Positions 1 through 12,682 of a DNA stretch of 64,000 bases are shown here, one piece after another. The notes beneath the pieces are model-generated. The model did no database searches, was not told the DNA's origin, and saw only the letters and a list, made by a program, of their open reading frames with translations. The position numbers and the translations under genes were made by a program. Source of the stretch: Liolophura sinensis (taxonomy: Eukaryota > Mollusca > Polyplacophora > Chitonida > Chitonidae); contig NC_088300.1 of NCBI RefSeq assembly GCF_032854445.1, positions 18,543,570-18,607,569 of the forward strand, written 5' to 3'. Numbering within the stretch: position 1 is the stretch's first letter; each line of letters begins with the position of its first letter.

Positions 1-3000
1 CCTCCACGGAGATGACTGGCAGCTGCTATGTAGCTCAGGCTTCCAGCATCTATCACATCTATCACAGGGCTCACCACAGCTTTGGGATTCTGCAGGATAA
101 TCACGTAATATCAAAATCTACATGTTGGCAGCATACATAATGATACATGTAATATTAAAGTTCATATGTTGGCAGCATACAAGTAATATCAAGTCTATAT
201 GTTGGCAGTATACAAAATGATAGCACACATGTCATATCAAAGTTTATATGTTGGCAGCATACATGTAATATCAAAGTCTACATGTTGGCAACATACAAAA
301 TGATACATGTAATATCAAACTCCATATGTTGGCAGCACACATGTAATATCAAAGTATACATGTTGGCAACATACAAAATGATACATTTAATATCAAGTCT
401 ATATGTAAGCAGCATACATGTAATATGAAAGTCTACATGTAAGCAGCATACATGTAATATCGAAGTCCACATGTTGGCAGCATACATGTAATATCAAAGT
501 CCACACATATGTCGGCAGCATACATGTAATATCAAAAAAAAATGTTGCTCAGTGGCAAGGTGTACAAATCCACAACCACTTGCACATGAGGCGCTGGTTC
601 AACCCTGGTCTTGGACAGGGAATTTTCTCAATGACTGTTTTGGCCGGGGTGGCAATAAGCCATTGACAGCAGTGCTGGGTGTGTTTGTGCAGTCTTACAT
701 TCATTAAAGATCATTTGTCCAACACCAATGTAGCATTAACACAGGAATGGTGTCACTAATTTTGCTTTTTACTTTGTGCTAGTATTAAGTTGATCACTGA
801 CATTAAGAATGGAACACCAACAGAATACTGAAATGTGATATATTACATCATTTTTGTGATGCGGAACGTTCTGTTATAGCTTTAACAGTACATAACAATG
901 CGTAGAATATGTAGACAGGTGAAAATCATAGCACACATGTTCCATGTCACGCAACAAAAGGCTCATAACACATACACGTAAGTCCTAATTTACCGTGCGC
1001 CACCTTTTTAAAGAGGAAAATATGGCTGTACTATATTAAGCCTAAATATGTATTGAACAGGTGTCCCCTGCTGCTGACCTGAGTGAGTCGGTGAAGCAGG
1101 GGTTCCAGCCAGCCTTTGTTGACCTCACAGTGACTGTCCAGGAAAGTCAGGACCCTCCCCGTGGCCACCTCCGCTCCCTTCACACGGGCACGGATCAGAC
1201 CTACAAGCGACAAACCTCACAGGTTGCACACAGAGCAAAAGTCTGCCGAGGATCAACACAGCCTGAAAGATTTCCCAGCGCCACAAGATAAATCTAGAAC
1301 TTGTTTGTGTAACTCCACCGTTAATGTACCAAAGTGTGTGGTGTATGTGTATCTCACACAGATTTAGAAATTGACAAGAATATATTTCTTTTTATTTAAG
1401 TTTCAACAGATAGCATACTAATACTATTATATTATAAATCAAGTTTCACTTGTACATTCAGGCACTCGCAGATCTCACATTTTACAAATAAAAAGATCAT
1501 TATGGAGCCTTTCTACCAAATCTCAGTGTTGAACTCGGAAATTCTTGTAGAATCCTTTATTTGATTTTTTTTACATTGATCAACTGCCAAATAAAAAATT
1601 AGGTATTATTCAGAGCAAGTGGGCCTACTAGAGTTTTGTAAAAACACCAAGTTCCGGTTTCAACTGATTCTTTAACATTAAGTTTAATAAGTAAAAATGC
1701 CCATTGCAGAGCACTTAGAGACCTTAAAATGATGCTTTTGATGCCCAGACTTAAGTTTTCCTGATAAGAAACTATCAACCTTCGCAAAAAACTCTTAGGT
1801 GGCCTTATAAGGTGGATGAATAAATCAGAATCAAGCAAAATGTGTAGCTGGAAAAATGCTATACTTCAGGTGAAAGTAATCAATGTCAAAACGCAATATC
1901 ATAAAAATGTCATGAGCAATTCAGAACATTATTGTACATTTTTATTCCAATTTGGGCCATTTGATTTTTTTTACAAGAGTCTTTCTAAAGGACACAACAA
2001 AACCCTGTCTCCACTCCTTGTACTACCGTTAGTTATTAATACTCTCACTAATAAATCTGTCACATTTACCTTCTCTCTGGATGTTCCTAACCAGCCTGAC
2101 CTTAGGGAAGACTGTGAGCAGTGAGCCATCATACTCTGTACACGGTGACAACAGGCAAAAGGCAGGGTAAAAGACAGGATTCCACTTTCACAGTTGACTT
2201 AGTAACAGTAGTATTATTATTTGATTTATTTATTTATTTCCTTGGTGTTTTACACAGTACTCAAGAATATTTCACTTATATGACAGCGATCAGCATTATG
2301 GTGGGAGGACACCGGGCAAAGCCCGCATGAAACCCACGCCCATTTGGAGGTTGTTGCCAGACCTTCCCACATATGGCCGGAGAGGAAGCCAACATGAGCG
2401 ACCATATGGGTGAGAGGCTCCTGGGTCATTGCGCCGTGCTGGCGTGCTAACCACCTCGGAGGCCTCATCATTATATGAAATAGCTCCTTCTCAGTGAGGC
2501 ACATCCATGTACATCAGAACTGGATTTTTTTCCCCCAGATTCAAAATCAGGCACCTAATTACCCACGGTCCACAGGAACTCACTGGTCATGCTACATGTA
2601 CATATAGTTCATACTGTCTACATAACTATGCCATACACTGCAAGAGCAAATTCAAATAATAATAATACTGCTCAGGTACATGCATTAGACAGCTGACTGT
2701 ATTGTTACCTTTAACAAGGAAGCAATTCAAACTTTTCAACATCTGACAAAACAATTAATATATGTACCCTAAATGGCTATAAATTTCCTCCACGACTAAC
2801 TTGCCCATTTTTTCTGATTCTGAGTGTTTTATTGATTTTAGAAAGCTATTTTGAGGTTTGCTTGGAACATGGGATATTCCACTATAAAGTTGTAAGTTTT
2901 AGCACCAAAAACGATATTTTGTGACATTCACTTGCCACTACAAATGCACTTTTATGGGCCAAATTTTAGGCGATTTAGGGTGTGTGAAAGTGATTAAGCG

Positions 3001-6000
3001 AGGCTTCACTGTAATATTTGGATCTGTAGGATATTTATCAATGCACAACAGAAAATCTAAGGAATCTATGGTGTAGGTTTAGGTAAGAAAATGAAAATTA
3101 TTTTTTATGGATTTGTTGAATTTGTATTTATTTATTTGATTGGTGTTTTCAAAGGTACAACTTAACTAGTACTTTGTAAATGCTGAGCACTTGACAATGC
3201 GTTATTCTGTTTTCGTCTCACCATTTGTGCTGCAGTCATCAACGAGGATGATCTCTTTAAGAAGTTTATAAGGACTGCGCTTCAGTACACTAAAAAAGAG
3301 AGGTAAAACCATTACTGGGTTAACAGCAAGCCACACAATCAATCACACATGCAAATTTATCAGAACTTAAGTGAAAATTACAATTAAAATAAAAATTTTA
3401 ATTCTAAACATCACTCATCAACGAAAAAATATTCATTAAGAAAAAAATCATTAAGAAAGAATATATTCATTACAATAAAAATGTCAATCGTTTACAAAAA
3501 TGTACCCACTGCCCAGTGTGTACTCATACATGTACATAATCCACAGACTAACCTGACGACTGTTCGCAGCAGTGCTGACCTGGCCTCATTATAGAAGGTG
3601 ATAATCACACTGGTTTGAGGAAGAGAGTCTGGGTACACCACCCTGTGACAGCTACAAAAGAGAAACAAACAAGCTAGCTTTGTGATCAAACTGCATGCTC
3701 ATACAACTTCCTCCTCATTAACTACCAAAATCAATCCTATTCAGTTTCAATGCTTAATACATACAATATTTATAGCAAAATATTTCTTCATTTTATTTAT
3801 TGATTTATCTATATGATTAGTGTTTTACATCAAGAATATTTCACTTATATCACAGCTACCAGCATGATGATGGGAGGAAAATAAGGGAAGTTGCTGGCAG
3901 ACTCACTCATGTATGACCACAGACAGTAACATCACTGGTGAGAGGCTTCTAGGCCACTGTGCATGCTAATCAATTGTGCTACTGTGCATGCTACTGAGAC
4001 CCTCTTACTATTTATTTCATGTGAACGGAGTAGGTGTATCAATTTCATGACAATTAAAGATATGCATACATTTCAGAGGACTTCAGTGACTTTTTTATTT
4101 GCTCCATTCACATACAGCCATCTTTTCTGTTAATTTTCTGTGCAAGAATTTTACAGTAGACTTGGTAGAGGAGCAAGCTAAAGTAAATGGGGAGAATTAA
4201 TTCACTATCTGAAGACATTTATCATTAGAACTGAAACCACTGACATAATCTCATGAAGAGGTTGATAATTTGCCAAAAGGCACATCCCATCTTACATGTA
4301 GTGTGTGTGGTGTACTATCTATAAACAGAAAGATTTTATCTCTAAGCTATGAAATGTAATCTTCAGGTGATCTCTTAAGCTGTTATATTATTCTCATTCT
4401 CCTCACTTGACTGACATTGTCAAACAAGATAAGTAATTAACTATTAATCATTAAGGCAACTAATTATGACATCCACATTTATTTGCTTCTTTTTAATTAG
4501 TTTATTAGTCCCTCATTAGCCCTACAGCTAATAGATATAATATATAAGTAAGTGTAATATGGCCCAGAAGTCTTATCAATTTAAAAAATTCAGAAATGTT
4601 TGGAGTGAGTGAGTGCTTGGGGTTTCACATCGCACTCAACAATTTTTCAGTCATATGACGACGAAGGAATACTTAGGGTGTATATAATGTGCCTCATTGT
4701 CGCAGGACGGATTTCCACCGCTCTTTCATCTAGTGCTACTTCACTGAGACGACTTACCGAAGGCAAGTAAGCCACCCCACCTGAGCCATTATACTAATAC
4801 GTGTCAACCAGTCGTTGCACTATCCCCTTCATGCTGAACGCGAAGTGAGGAAGCTACAACTTCTTCTTTTAAGGTCTTAGGGATGACTCAACCCAGGATT
4901 GATCCTGGATCTACTGCTCCCGAAGCAGACGCTCTACTAACTGTGCTATCTGGGTTGGGTTGTGTGTAATGTTTGGAGGATGCAAATATTTTAAACTCCC
5001 TGTTAAGGGTTACTAAACTTCACGGACCTTCACACACAAACACTACCAAAATCTTACAGCACATAATTCTCGCAATGACGTGCAAACTGACCTGTCATTC
5101 ATTGCAAATGTGTCATTTAATAAATTAATACTTTTTTTCTGAGCTCAAGTCAGTCTTAACATCCACAAGGTAAGACAACCTGATGTACAGGTTATAACAT
5201 TCACACATATTCAGGTTATCAGTATATCCAAATGAAATTACTATGCACTCCGTTGCTTAAGCAGAGTTATGTAAAACACAAAAAAAAAGGAATGTAGTAA
5301 TGGTGTTACACGTAATTTAGTAGACGTCACTGGTCTAGAATAACTCAAAATGCTGTGTTGTCATCACTACCATGACATTTTGAAGAATCCTAGTACAGAG
5401 CAGAGGCAACTGCTGCATGTCCCTGGCATCTTGTCCAACCTCTGTAATATTAGTATTATTACTTTCAAACTTCAAAACAGAGCAAAAGTAGAAGTAACGG
5501 GTTATAAGCTCATGACTGCATATACTGTATCTACTTAATTCACTGTTAAAGTCAGCAAAGCACTTTAAAATAGTAATTACTTCCATGAATAGTGTGTTGT
5601 ATTATAGTAATATGATACTTACAACCACTTCATTTTGATTTCTCTTTCCTTTGATACATGTAGCTATCACATTTATGTAGGAAATACACTGCAGCCTATT
5701 TATCACTGATTTAACAACCTGACTTACTTGGATGACCTGACATCCGGGATGTGTCGGTCGGGCAAAAGCTTATTACTGGTGATCACATTGAAGGCGTGTC
5801 TGCTGAATGGATCAGCCAGGTCTGAGGAGTCTTGCCCGGCTGTGACATAGCGTACCCAGTTCAGGTGAGAAAGAGCTTCTCGCACATCAATGCTGGTTAA
5901 ATCCTTACCCTAACAGAGTACAAAACCACAAGTACATGACACAGGCATGCAGCTAGAAACGCAACCTTGTGCTTTATTTACACAACAACCAAGTCTTCCA

Positions 6001-8450
6001 TTGTTAATAAAAGGTGGTGATCGTGACAAACATCTACTCTTACAGCTAATATATGTAGATAATGAAAGCATCTTACATATATCTGATAAAGTGCAGTAAA
6101 CGTTACACGCAAATATCTACTTTATGTAATGGAAGCACATACATGATAAAAATCTTATAAACAGTTTTGCCTGTAACTACATCAAATTTTTAAAAAGAAA
6201 AAAATGTATGTATATATTTACATAAATGCTGAATGCACAGAACCTCATTATATAGGCTTTGTAGCAGCTTTATCTCACTCAGAGGAATACTGGTTTGTAA
6301 GGAACCCATGTATACAAAGATATGATAAGGTGAAAACAGAAGTAAGTATCAGTTATGATTAGCATACACATAGCAATACCGATTTTAAATGTGCCCATAA
6401 TTATGACATGATAAAGTGAAAACAGTTCTAGGCGAGCACAAGTTATAATTACCATATACTCTAATTCCTCAACCTTTCTGCGTATGAAATAACAACTTTC
6501 ACTGCAATTTACGCACATTTTTAATTTGACTTTGGAGACAAAACTGCACTGATTGTATGGGCCAATTTCCTGGATTCACAAAAAGTGTAAATTTATCAGT
6601 CTACACAGAATAATGCCTTCAGAATATGCTTGAATGTGAAAAGGTTGAAGAATTACAGTACAGACTTTGAACAGTCCTGATTGCAAGTATCAAATAAACA
6701 TCCATCCTGTCCTGATTTGCTATATATGCAAACTATTGAAAAGATGAAAATGACAGCTCTTTTTACAACAATTTAAGACAAACAAATATGTTTACATAAA
6801 ATTTTATACAGCAAGTGACGCTTATTATGCCCAAGGCTGTGTCTAATCAGGCATATATATCTCTGACTATATAGTGTCTAATTAGACCTGAAAAGTACAG
6901 AGGACATCCATAACATGATTTTCTCGAACAAGGCATAAAGTCACAATCCATGTCATGATGTGTGAGAACTGCATGGACTTGTTTACATGCACATATTGTC
7001 TCTACTTTACAGTGCTGATATTATGCATGCAATGTACATGGGACTGATTCAATCAATAATATATAAAAACTTTCTAAAATGTAGACTACTTGTATATCCA
7101 CAACGTACTTGTCTAGCTGTTTTCATCATTCAAACATAAATGAAGGACAAGACAGAAAAAAACAAAAAAAGAAAAGAAAAGCACATGGCAGACCATCACA
7201 CAGACTGCTGAAATAAATTCATGTACCTTCTTTTAACTTCTGAATTTTTTTTACATTTTTTCTTTGTACCATAAGATGCATTTTAGAGGCAAACTTTAAA
7301 TGTCATAAAATATTACTTCTGGTGATGAAAGTTACATTGTTCCAGGAGCATATCAACAAAACAAACCTCAAAACACTTTGGGGCATCCCTAGAGGTGGTT
7401 AGTGTGCCCACAATACCTGTGAAAAAGTTTTCGAAAATGAGGCTCATCAAAAACGCTCTACAGTCACCTTATTGTAAAGACATTTGACTGATGTTTTGGC
7501 TGAATGATGTCACAACTATCACTCTGGAACAATGTACAATGTACATGTTTAGGTCCACATGTATATATATTGCCTTAATCTCATAACTTATTTTAATCAA
7601 ATCTAGTTCGATATCTGGGTCAGATTTCAACAGTTAAGCTAGGTTACATGTTAAAGGCATATTTGTTGCCATGGTAGTTAAGATTAACCAACCTGACCTA
7701 TGACAGCTATCTGAGTATAAAGTGGATCAGCAGATGATCATAACAGTACAATAAAACAGACTGGATCAACTTTGTTTTTTTAGGTTCAACTGTTGCTTTG
7801 AGCAATGTTTTTGAAAATGTATACACTAATGTAAATTATATAGGAATATACAAGTACTGGTACCGCACACGATATTGGGCATTCTGTGTAAATACATGAT
7901 GTAGGCCTACAGCTTTACCCAGGCCATTTAAACGAATGTACGCTTAAAAGTTTGACATTCACTGACATACACTCTCATTCCATCATCAGCTATAATATGT
8001 ACATATGTATATATTTATAACTGCAATTTACGATGCTTATCTATCTACATATATAATCCCACTACATGCATGCAAGGCAAATTTTCATAGATACCATAAT
8101 GAAAAAACAGTCACCAGTAAAGGATTTTAAAATCAAAACTGAATTTCTAATTTACGAGGCTGGTCTCTCAGTCTACCATATGTACTGGATAACTTTTCCT
8201 GCTACCACATGTACCATGAACAAAGTTCTCCCATGCAATGTGATGCAGCTGGTGTCAGAGATGCCCAAGCTGAGGATGAAGGCAAAGCAACCGACTTCTA
8301 AGTTCTGAGTGACAAGTCTGGCATGCACCTCTCCCTCCCAACTGACCGTTACTACCCACTTGCCTTTTCTAAACTACTATATCTGTACAAAAATATACCA
8401 GCAGCCCAAACGATCACTCCGAGCAGTATCCTTCGCTTCTTCTTCAACAT
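1..8450 (-). CDS. Polypeptide N-acetylgalactosaminyltransferase, GALNT2/14/16-like (5' part; continues off the left edge)
   Basis: Golgi type II membrane enzyme that starts mucin-type O-glycosylation by moving GalNAc from UDP-GalNAc to Ser/Thr. Coding exons in transcript order: 8364-8450, 5728-5909, 3553-3651, 3222-3289, 2070-2135, 1079-1200, 1-89; all phases agree. Exon 1 gives Met-Leu, a Lys/Arg cluster and one membrane segment (about residues 8-22). Exon 2 carries the stem and a conserved N-terminal block ending DRHIPDVRS. Exon 3 has [20 protein letters not shown], exon 4 [10 protein letters not shown], exon 5 KVRLVRN, exon 6 the Mn-binding DxH as FLDSHCEVN, and exon 7 [10 protein letters not shown]. 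The rest of the catalytic domain and the ricin-type lectin domain lie outside the window. The DSHCEVN and QPLLHR-like blocks resemble GALNT14/16 most, but the paralogue is uncertain. The first intron has a GC donor. Confidence 0.9.
97..536. repeat. Degenerate 34-42 bp minisatellite in a GALNT intron
   Basis: About a dozen imperfect copies of a unit built on TGTTGGCAGCATACATGTAA followed by TATCAAAGTC. Some copies carry an extra AAAATGAT segment, giving two length classes. It lies in the intron just upstream (minus strand) of exon 1-89. Confidence 0.9.
541..720 (+). mobile_element. tRNA-derived SINE candidate (distinct from families A and B)
   Basis: Starts with a pol III-like A box (TTGCTCAGTGGCAAGG) and, about 50 bases on, a B box (GCGCTGGTTCAACCC). 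It directly follows the minisatellite. No second clear copy in the window, so the family is unassigned. Confidence 0.4.
2219..2470 (-). mobile_element. SINE family A copy (near full length)
   Basis: tRNA-derived SINE. Tail (TTTATTT repeats, then TTGGTGTTTTA) at the left, body with CAGCATTATGGTGGGAGGA, and tRNA-like head at the right ending in CCTCGGAGGCCTC, so it reads on the minus strand. Moderately diverged. Confidence 0.85.
3797..4008 (-). mobile_element. SINE family A copy, old and internally deleted
   Basis: Keeps CAAGAATATTTCACTTATAT, the CAGCATGATGATGGGAGGA core and the GTGAGAGGCTTCTAGGCC block, but much of the middle is missing or changed. Confidence 0.7.
4601..4965 (-). mobile_element. 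SINE family B, near full length, tRNA-Pro-like head
   Basis: The head lies at the right end on the minus strand: A box TAGCACAGTTAGTAGAGCG, an anticodon-like loop TTCGGGA (CGG, Pro-like) and B box GGATCAATCC. The body includes GAGACGACTTACCGAAGGCAAG and the far end TTTTTCAGTCATATGACGACG. A second and third copy are at 26366 and 63190. Confidence 0.85.
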
Positions 8451-8692
8451 TTTGTATGTCTGCACGGATCATGTTTTCCTCAGTGCCCCAACTTTGCGTC
8501 TGCTCAACCTATCGTCGTCGGCAAGCCCCGCCTCTTTCCGACCTACTCGGTCGGCACAACTCGGAAACTGTCGGCTGCGATTAGCGGAAGTGGCACATGG
8601 TTTTCCGCCAGCTGAAACAGGCAGTGCAGTACGGTTTATGTTAATCAAAGGCTACGTGTGACTGAATATACTGAAAATCTTTGGGGAGAACC
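8451..8692. promoter_or_regulatory. Head-to-head promoter between the GALNT and methyltransferase genes
   Basis: Only 242 bases separate the two divergent start codons, so both 5' UTRs and both promoters must share this segment unless an upstream non-coding exon exists. The stretch 8510-8600 is clearly richer in G+C and CpG than its surroundings and contains a GC-box-like CCCCGCCTC at about 8526. No TATA box is evident. This is the usual look of a bidirectional CpG promoter; co-regulation is an inference. Confidence 0.6.
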
Positions 8693-11600
8693 ATGGCAAC
8701 TATACTAGGAGTGGATCACAAAGTGTTTGCGGTGTCTACTATAGCTGTCAGTGTGGGAATTGCGGGATATTCCGTGTATCGACTAGTGCAAGACCGCAAA
8801 CGTCAGAAGCAGACGAACATTTACGAATCTCAAAAGCTTGTCTCAGAGTACTTGGTGTTTCACTATGGTAGCCCAGATGAAATCCTGCGATGGTCATTCG
8901 GGCCCAAAAACTGTCTAGAATTCCCCAAGCAGTGTGCAGATATTTGTATGAAGTACTTTAAACAGGTAAGGCTAGTGGTTTTCAACTGTCATGGAGCAAC
9001 ACCTCTTGCTCGATGAGAGTTACCGGTACCCTACTTTGCAACTAATTAAGGTGGTGCATGCATGGAGTAAGAGGAATTAAGTTTGATACTGGTGGTGAAG
9101 AGTAAAAATTTTACATCGTTAGTTTGTGGCCTATAGCTGAGTATATTGTGTAGTTGGTAATACTGTTTACTTTGTATGGTGAACAGAGAAAATAAATTAA
9201 GGCTCCATGATCAACAGCTAGTGTATTTGGCTGATTTTTAAATGATGATATTCACCTAAAACAATTGTTATAATTCTGACTTTGTTACACTAACTTTAGT
9301 GTTAGTGTTGCATGAATTAGCTTAAAACTCAAGACTTAAGTGTATAATCATTATAATGCATTTAATGTGATTGATAATTATATCTCTGAAGTTTACAAGG
9401 GGTTCACATGAAACTTATCAGAAGAAGTTATTTCTTGCCTCTTGGGATATATTGTGAAATTGGAGAAGTAGCATACTTCCATTGTATAGTAATTGCCTAA
9501 CTTTGAAGTGAAACCTTTGTTTCACATGGTAGTTTGTACCATGCCCTTAAATATATATATACTCGGACCTGTTGACAGGGTGACAGTATTCCTCTGCGAG
9601 CCTTAGACATTGGCTGTGCGGTTGGTCGGTCATCTTTTGAATTGGCTCGCATGTTTGAGAAGGTGATAGGAATAGACTACAGCCAGGCATTCGTGGATGT
9701 GTGTGACCAGCTGAAGGCTGATGGAATGAAACACTATGCTGTCACTGATGAGGGAGATCTCAACACAGAACGCATTGCAGTTGTCCCTTCCATCATTGTA
9801 AGCATTTGTTTTGATGAAGCATTTGATGCCTTTGTTTGATTTGAAAGTTATGAATAATTGTCATGAATTCTGTTGATAGACTTGGGTAGTGAATATCTTA
9901 TAAGTATCAAAAAGGTGATATTTTGTTTCAGTGCGATTCTCTTCCTCTGAATTTGAATCTCCAAAGATACATTAGCATTTTAGTAATACAAAGTCAGTGT
10001 ATGTGCTCACTATATTTGACCATAAATTTCATCCATTTTACAAGATTCTGATAGTTCTGTTGATGGTAGAAAGGTGATTTAAAGTTTGTTTAGAAGGCAA
10101 GGTGAAAATGTGTCAGCATTATAACTAATGGTTTATGACTTTTATTTGTTTCTGAAAATACAGTTTGACACATGTTTATATGTTAATTATAGGACCGGGG
10201 CAGGACCTCATTTCAGCAAGGTGATGCCTGCGATTTGCCAACATCGCTAGGGCAGTTTGGCTGTGTCCTGGCTGCTAATCTCATCTGCAGACTTCACAAG
10301 CCTTTTGACTTCCTGGCCCGCTTGCCTGGCTTAGTAGCACCAGGGGGAATACTTGTTATTACCTCCCCTTATACATGGCTGGAGCAGTTCACACCTAAGG
10401 TAATGTAAACCATATAGAGCAAATAATCAGCCCTGTCGCTCTCCCTGTTTGCCCCTCACACTACTATACCAAATAATTTTATGGGGTCAGCAAGCAATGC
10501 AGAGTCCTAGTAAGGCATTTGAGGTGGTGAAAATTGTCACCGATTTACTGAAGTAGTTCCAGTTTTATAGTGTACTATACAGTGTGTTTTAGGACGTTTT
10601 CTTCTATTTGGGTATGTAAACCCACCTAAAGCATTGTTATTGTGCAGCACAGTACTTAGTTCATAAAATACCAGTCAAATTATGTTTTTTGAACAATAAA
10701 ATTTTAGTATTGTCTTTTCATACTGTTAAACTGTATGATACAAATGGTCACATTTCCAGGGATTTGGCCAGGCAATGATTTGAAAAAATGTTTGTTGCGG
10801 GCAACATTACCGAATCGCTAAATTCTTTGTTTTGGAGACAAATATTAATGAACACAAACCACTGCACTGCTCTCATTTACTGGAAATATGTTCAGTACTA
10901 CAGGTTAAGTCAGCAAGCTAAATGATCCGACCTTTCCTAGTACCTTGCATACTGGCCTGGGAAGTAGGCTTATATTTATTTTCATAATCTCAAGGGCAGG
11001 CACAGGGTCGACTATTTTTTTTTTTTTCTCACCTCAGTACATTTAATTCATAATTAATTTTATTATACTTTAAAATTCCTTCTATTGACATTGAAATCAA
11101 AGTCGTTTGCTTCACGCTACGACTCACGTCGTAAAATTAAATCTTGTGCGACATCATTTCAAAGTAGGGGGTTTCTCACAGGTGTTCCTCCCATGTTCCA
11201 ACTTAATCCATTAACACAGGCGACAATAAGGTCGCACGAATAAATAAACACCACAACATGACCACTCTGACAGAGAGATTATGCAAAAACAAAGAAGAAA
11301 TTCTTGAAACATGTAAATGAAATTAATCTGCTGCATACATACTACAGCTGTGTTGATTGGGATGTTGACAAGTGAATATATGGCCACAGAGGGGAGAAAG
11401 GGTGTTTGATTGTGCTTCATTGTGCTCATCAGTTTTCCTGCCTAATAAATACCTAAAAGTGTGAAGTAGGCATAATAGAATAGAACTAATGACACTTTAT
11501 GTGGTCATTGTTTTTCATTTTAGCCCAGGAAATGTGGAAGAAATTTTAGACTTTAGACCCGTGCGGCACCTCGTTCTAAAATCTGTGTGTTTGGGCAAAA

Positions 11601-12682
11601 TATGCAGAATAGTATTATTGATCAAAGACAACAGTAATAATGGCTTTAAGAGACTTGTTGTTACAGGACGTTTATTTTCCACACTTTCTAGAGTCACTCT
11701 CTAGAGTTTAAGTCCAGTTTTGTACATTTTACATTTTAAAATTTATGTTTTACTTTGAGGGAGCAAGTCTTCTTCAAAAACAAGTCAGAAGTGTCCTAAA
11801 ATATGGATATTTGCAAACATTTGTGGCTGACAGGATGCAGGGTATACGTTAGAGGCAGTACCAGATTGATTACAGCAACAGAACTAGGCTTTATCAACCA
11901 AAACGTTTTGCTTTCAGAAAGGCATATGCCACCGGTTTAACGTCTGCAAAATGAATGATTGCCCGAAATATAAAATATGGAGGTAGTGCTTTTATTGTTG
12001 ATAGAATGAATTTCAGGTTTGCTTTCATTGGAATCAGAACAAAATTTGCTTAAATCACTATGTTACAGCACATTCATATTCACACCATGAATGTAGATCC
12101 TAAAAGTCGTAGGTCCTAAAAAATGGGATCGTTTAAAACTAATGTTTTGTAGCCGATAGTAACAAATCCGTTGGTTACCCTGGTTACTTCTTGGCACTTT
12201 TGGAACTATCGGCTTACTCAAGACACTTTGCTTACTCTCGAGCATTATTATTATTTCCTCAGATGGGCAAATTAATCTCAGTAATATTAATGGCAAAAAG
12301 TAACTTTAATCTGTAGGGATTTCTCTTCAGTCAATTTTCCCCTCATATCCTGTTGTAAAAGAATTTGGTTGATGGAATAATCAATATACATGTAGTGTGA
12401 AATTATCACCTGACTTGTAACATCAACAGGTACTTAAATCTAGACAGGTGATCTCTTTGTAATTGTGCTGTAACCTGGCTGTCTTGTTACTTACAGTCCA
12501 CCTGGCTTGGCGGTTATCGTGATGAGAAGGGAAAACCGGTTACTGGTTTTGACACACTGAAAGCTCAGCTCTCTCACGCCTTTGACCTTGTGGAGGAGAT
12601 GAATGTGCCATTTTTCATCCGTGAAACAGCGAGGAAAAATCAGTGGACAGTGGCTCATGTGACCATCTGGAGGCGAAACTGA
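8693..12682 (+). CDS. Stand-alone OvoA-C-terminal-type SAM methyltransferase with N-terminal membrane anchor
   Basis: Four phase-0 exons: 8693-8965, 9579-9797, 10193-10399 and 12497-12682 (stop TGA), about 294 residues. The start at 8693 sits in a good Kozak context (accATGG). Residues 9-27 form a hydrophobic anchor followed by a basic stretch, so the enzyme is probably membrane-tethered with a cytosolic catalytic domain. From about residue 36 the protein follows the putative 4-mercaptohistidine N1-methyltransferase domain at the C terminus of Ovo[27 protein letters not shown] motif I as [70 protein letters not shown] and the terminal [15 protein letters not shown]. There is no room for the sulfoxide-synthase (DinB-like/FGE) part of OvoA between the start codon and the GALNT gene. 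Family assignment is from memory of conserved blocks; the substrate is unknown. Confidence 0.85.

Noticed and set aside
8066-8661. Plus-strand open frames of 80-112 codons upstream of the methyltransferase
   Set aside because: They are shadows of the GALNT first exon and intron on the other strand and of the CpG promoter.
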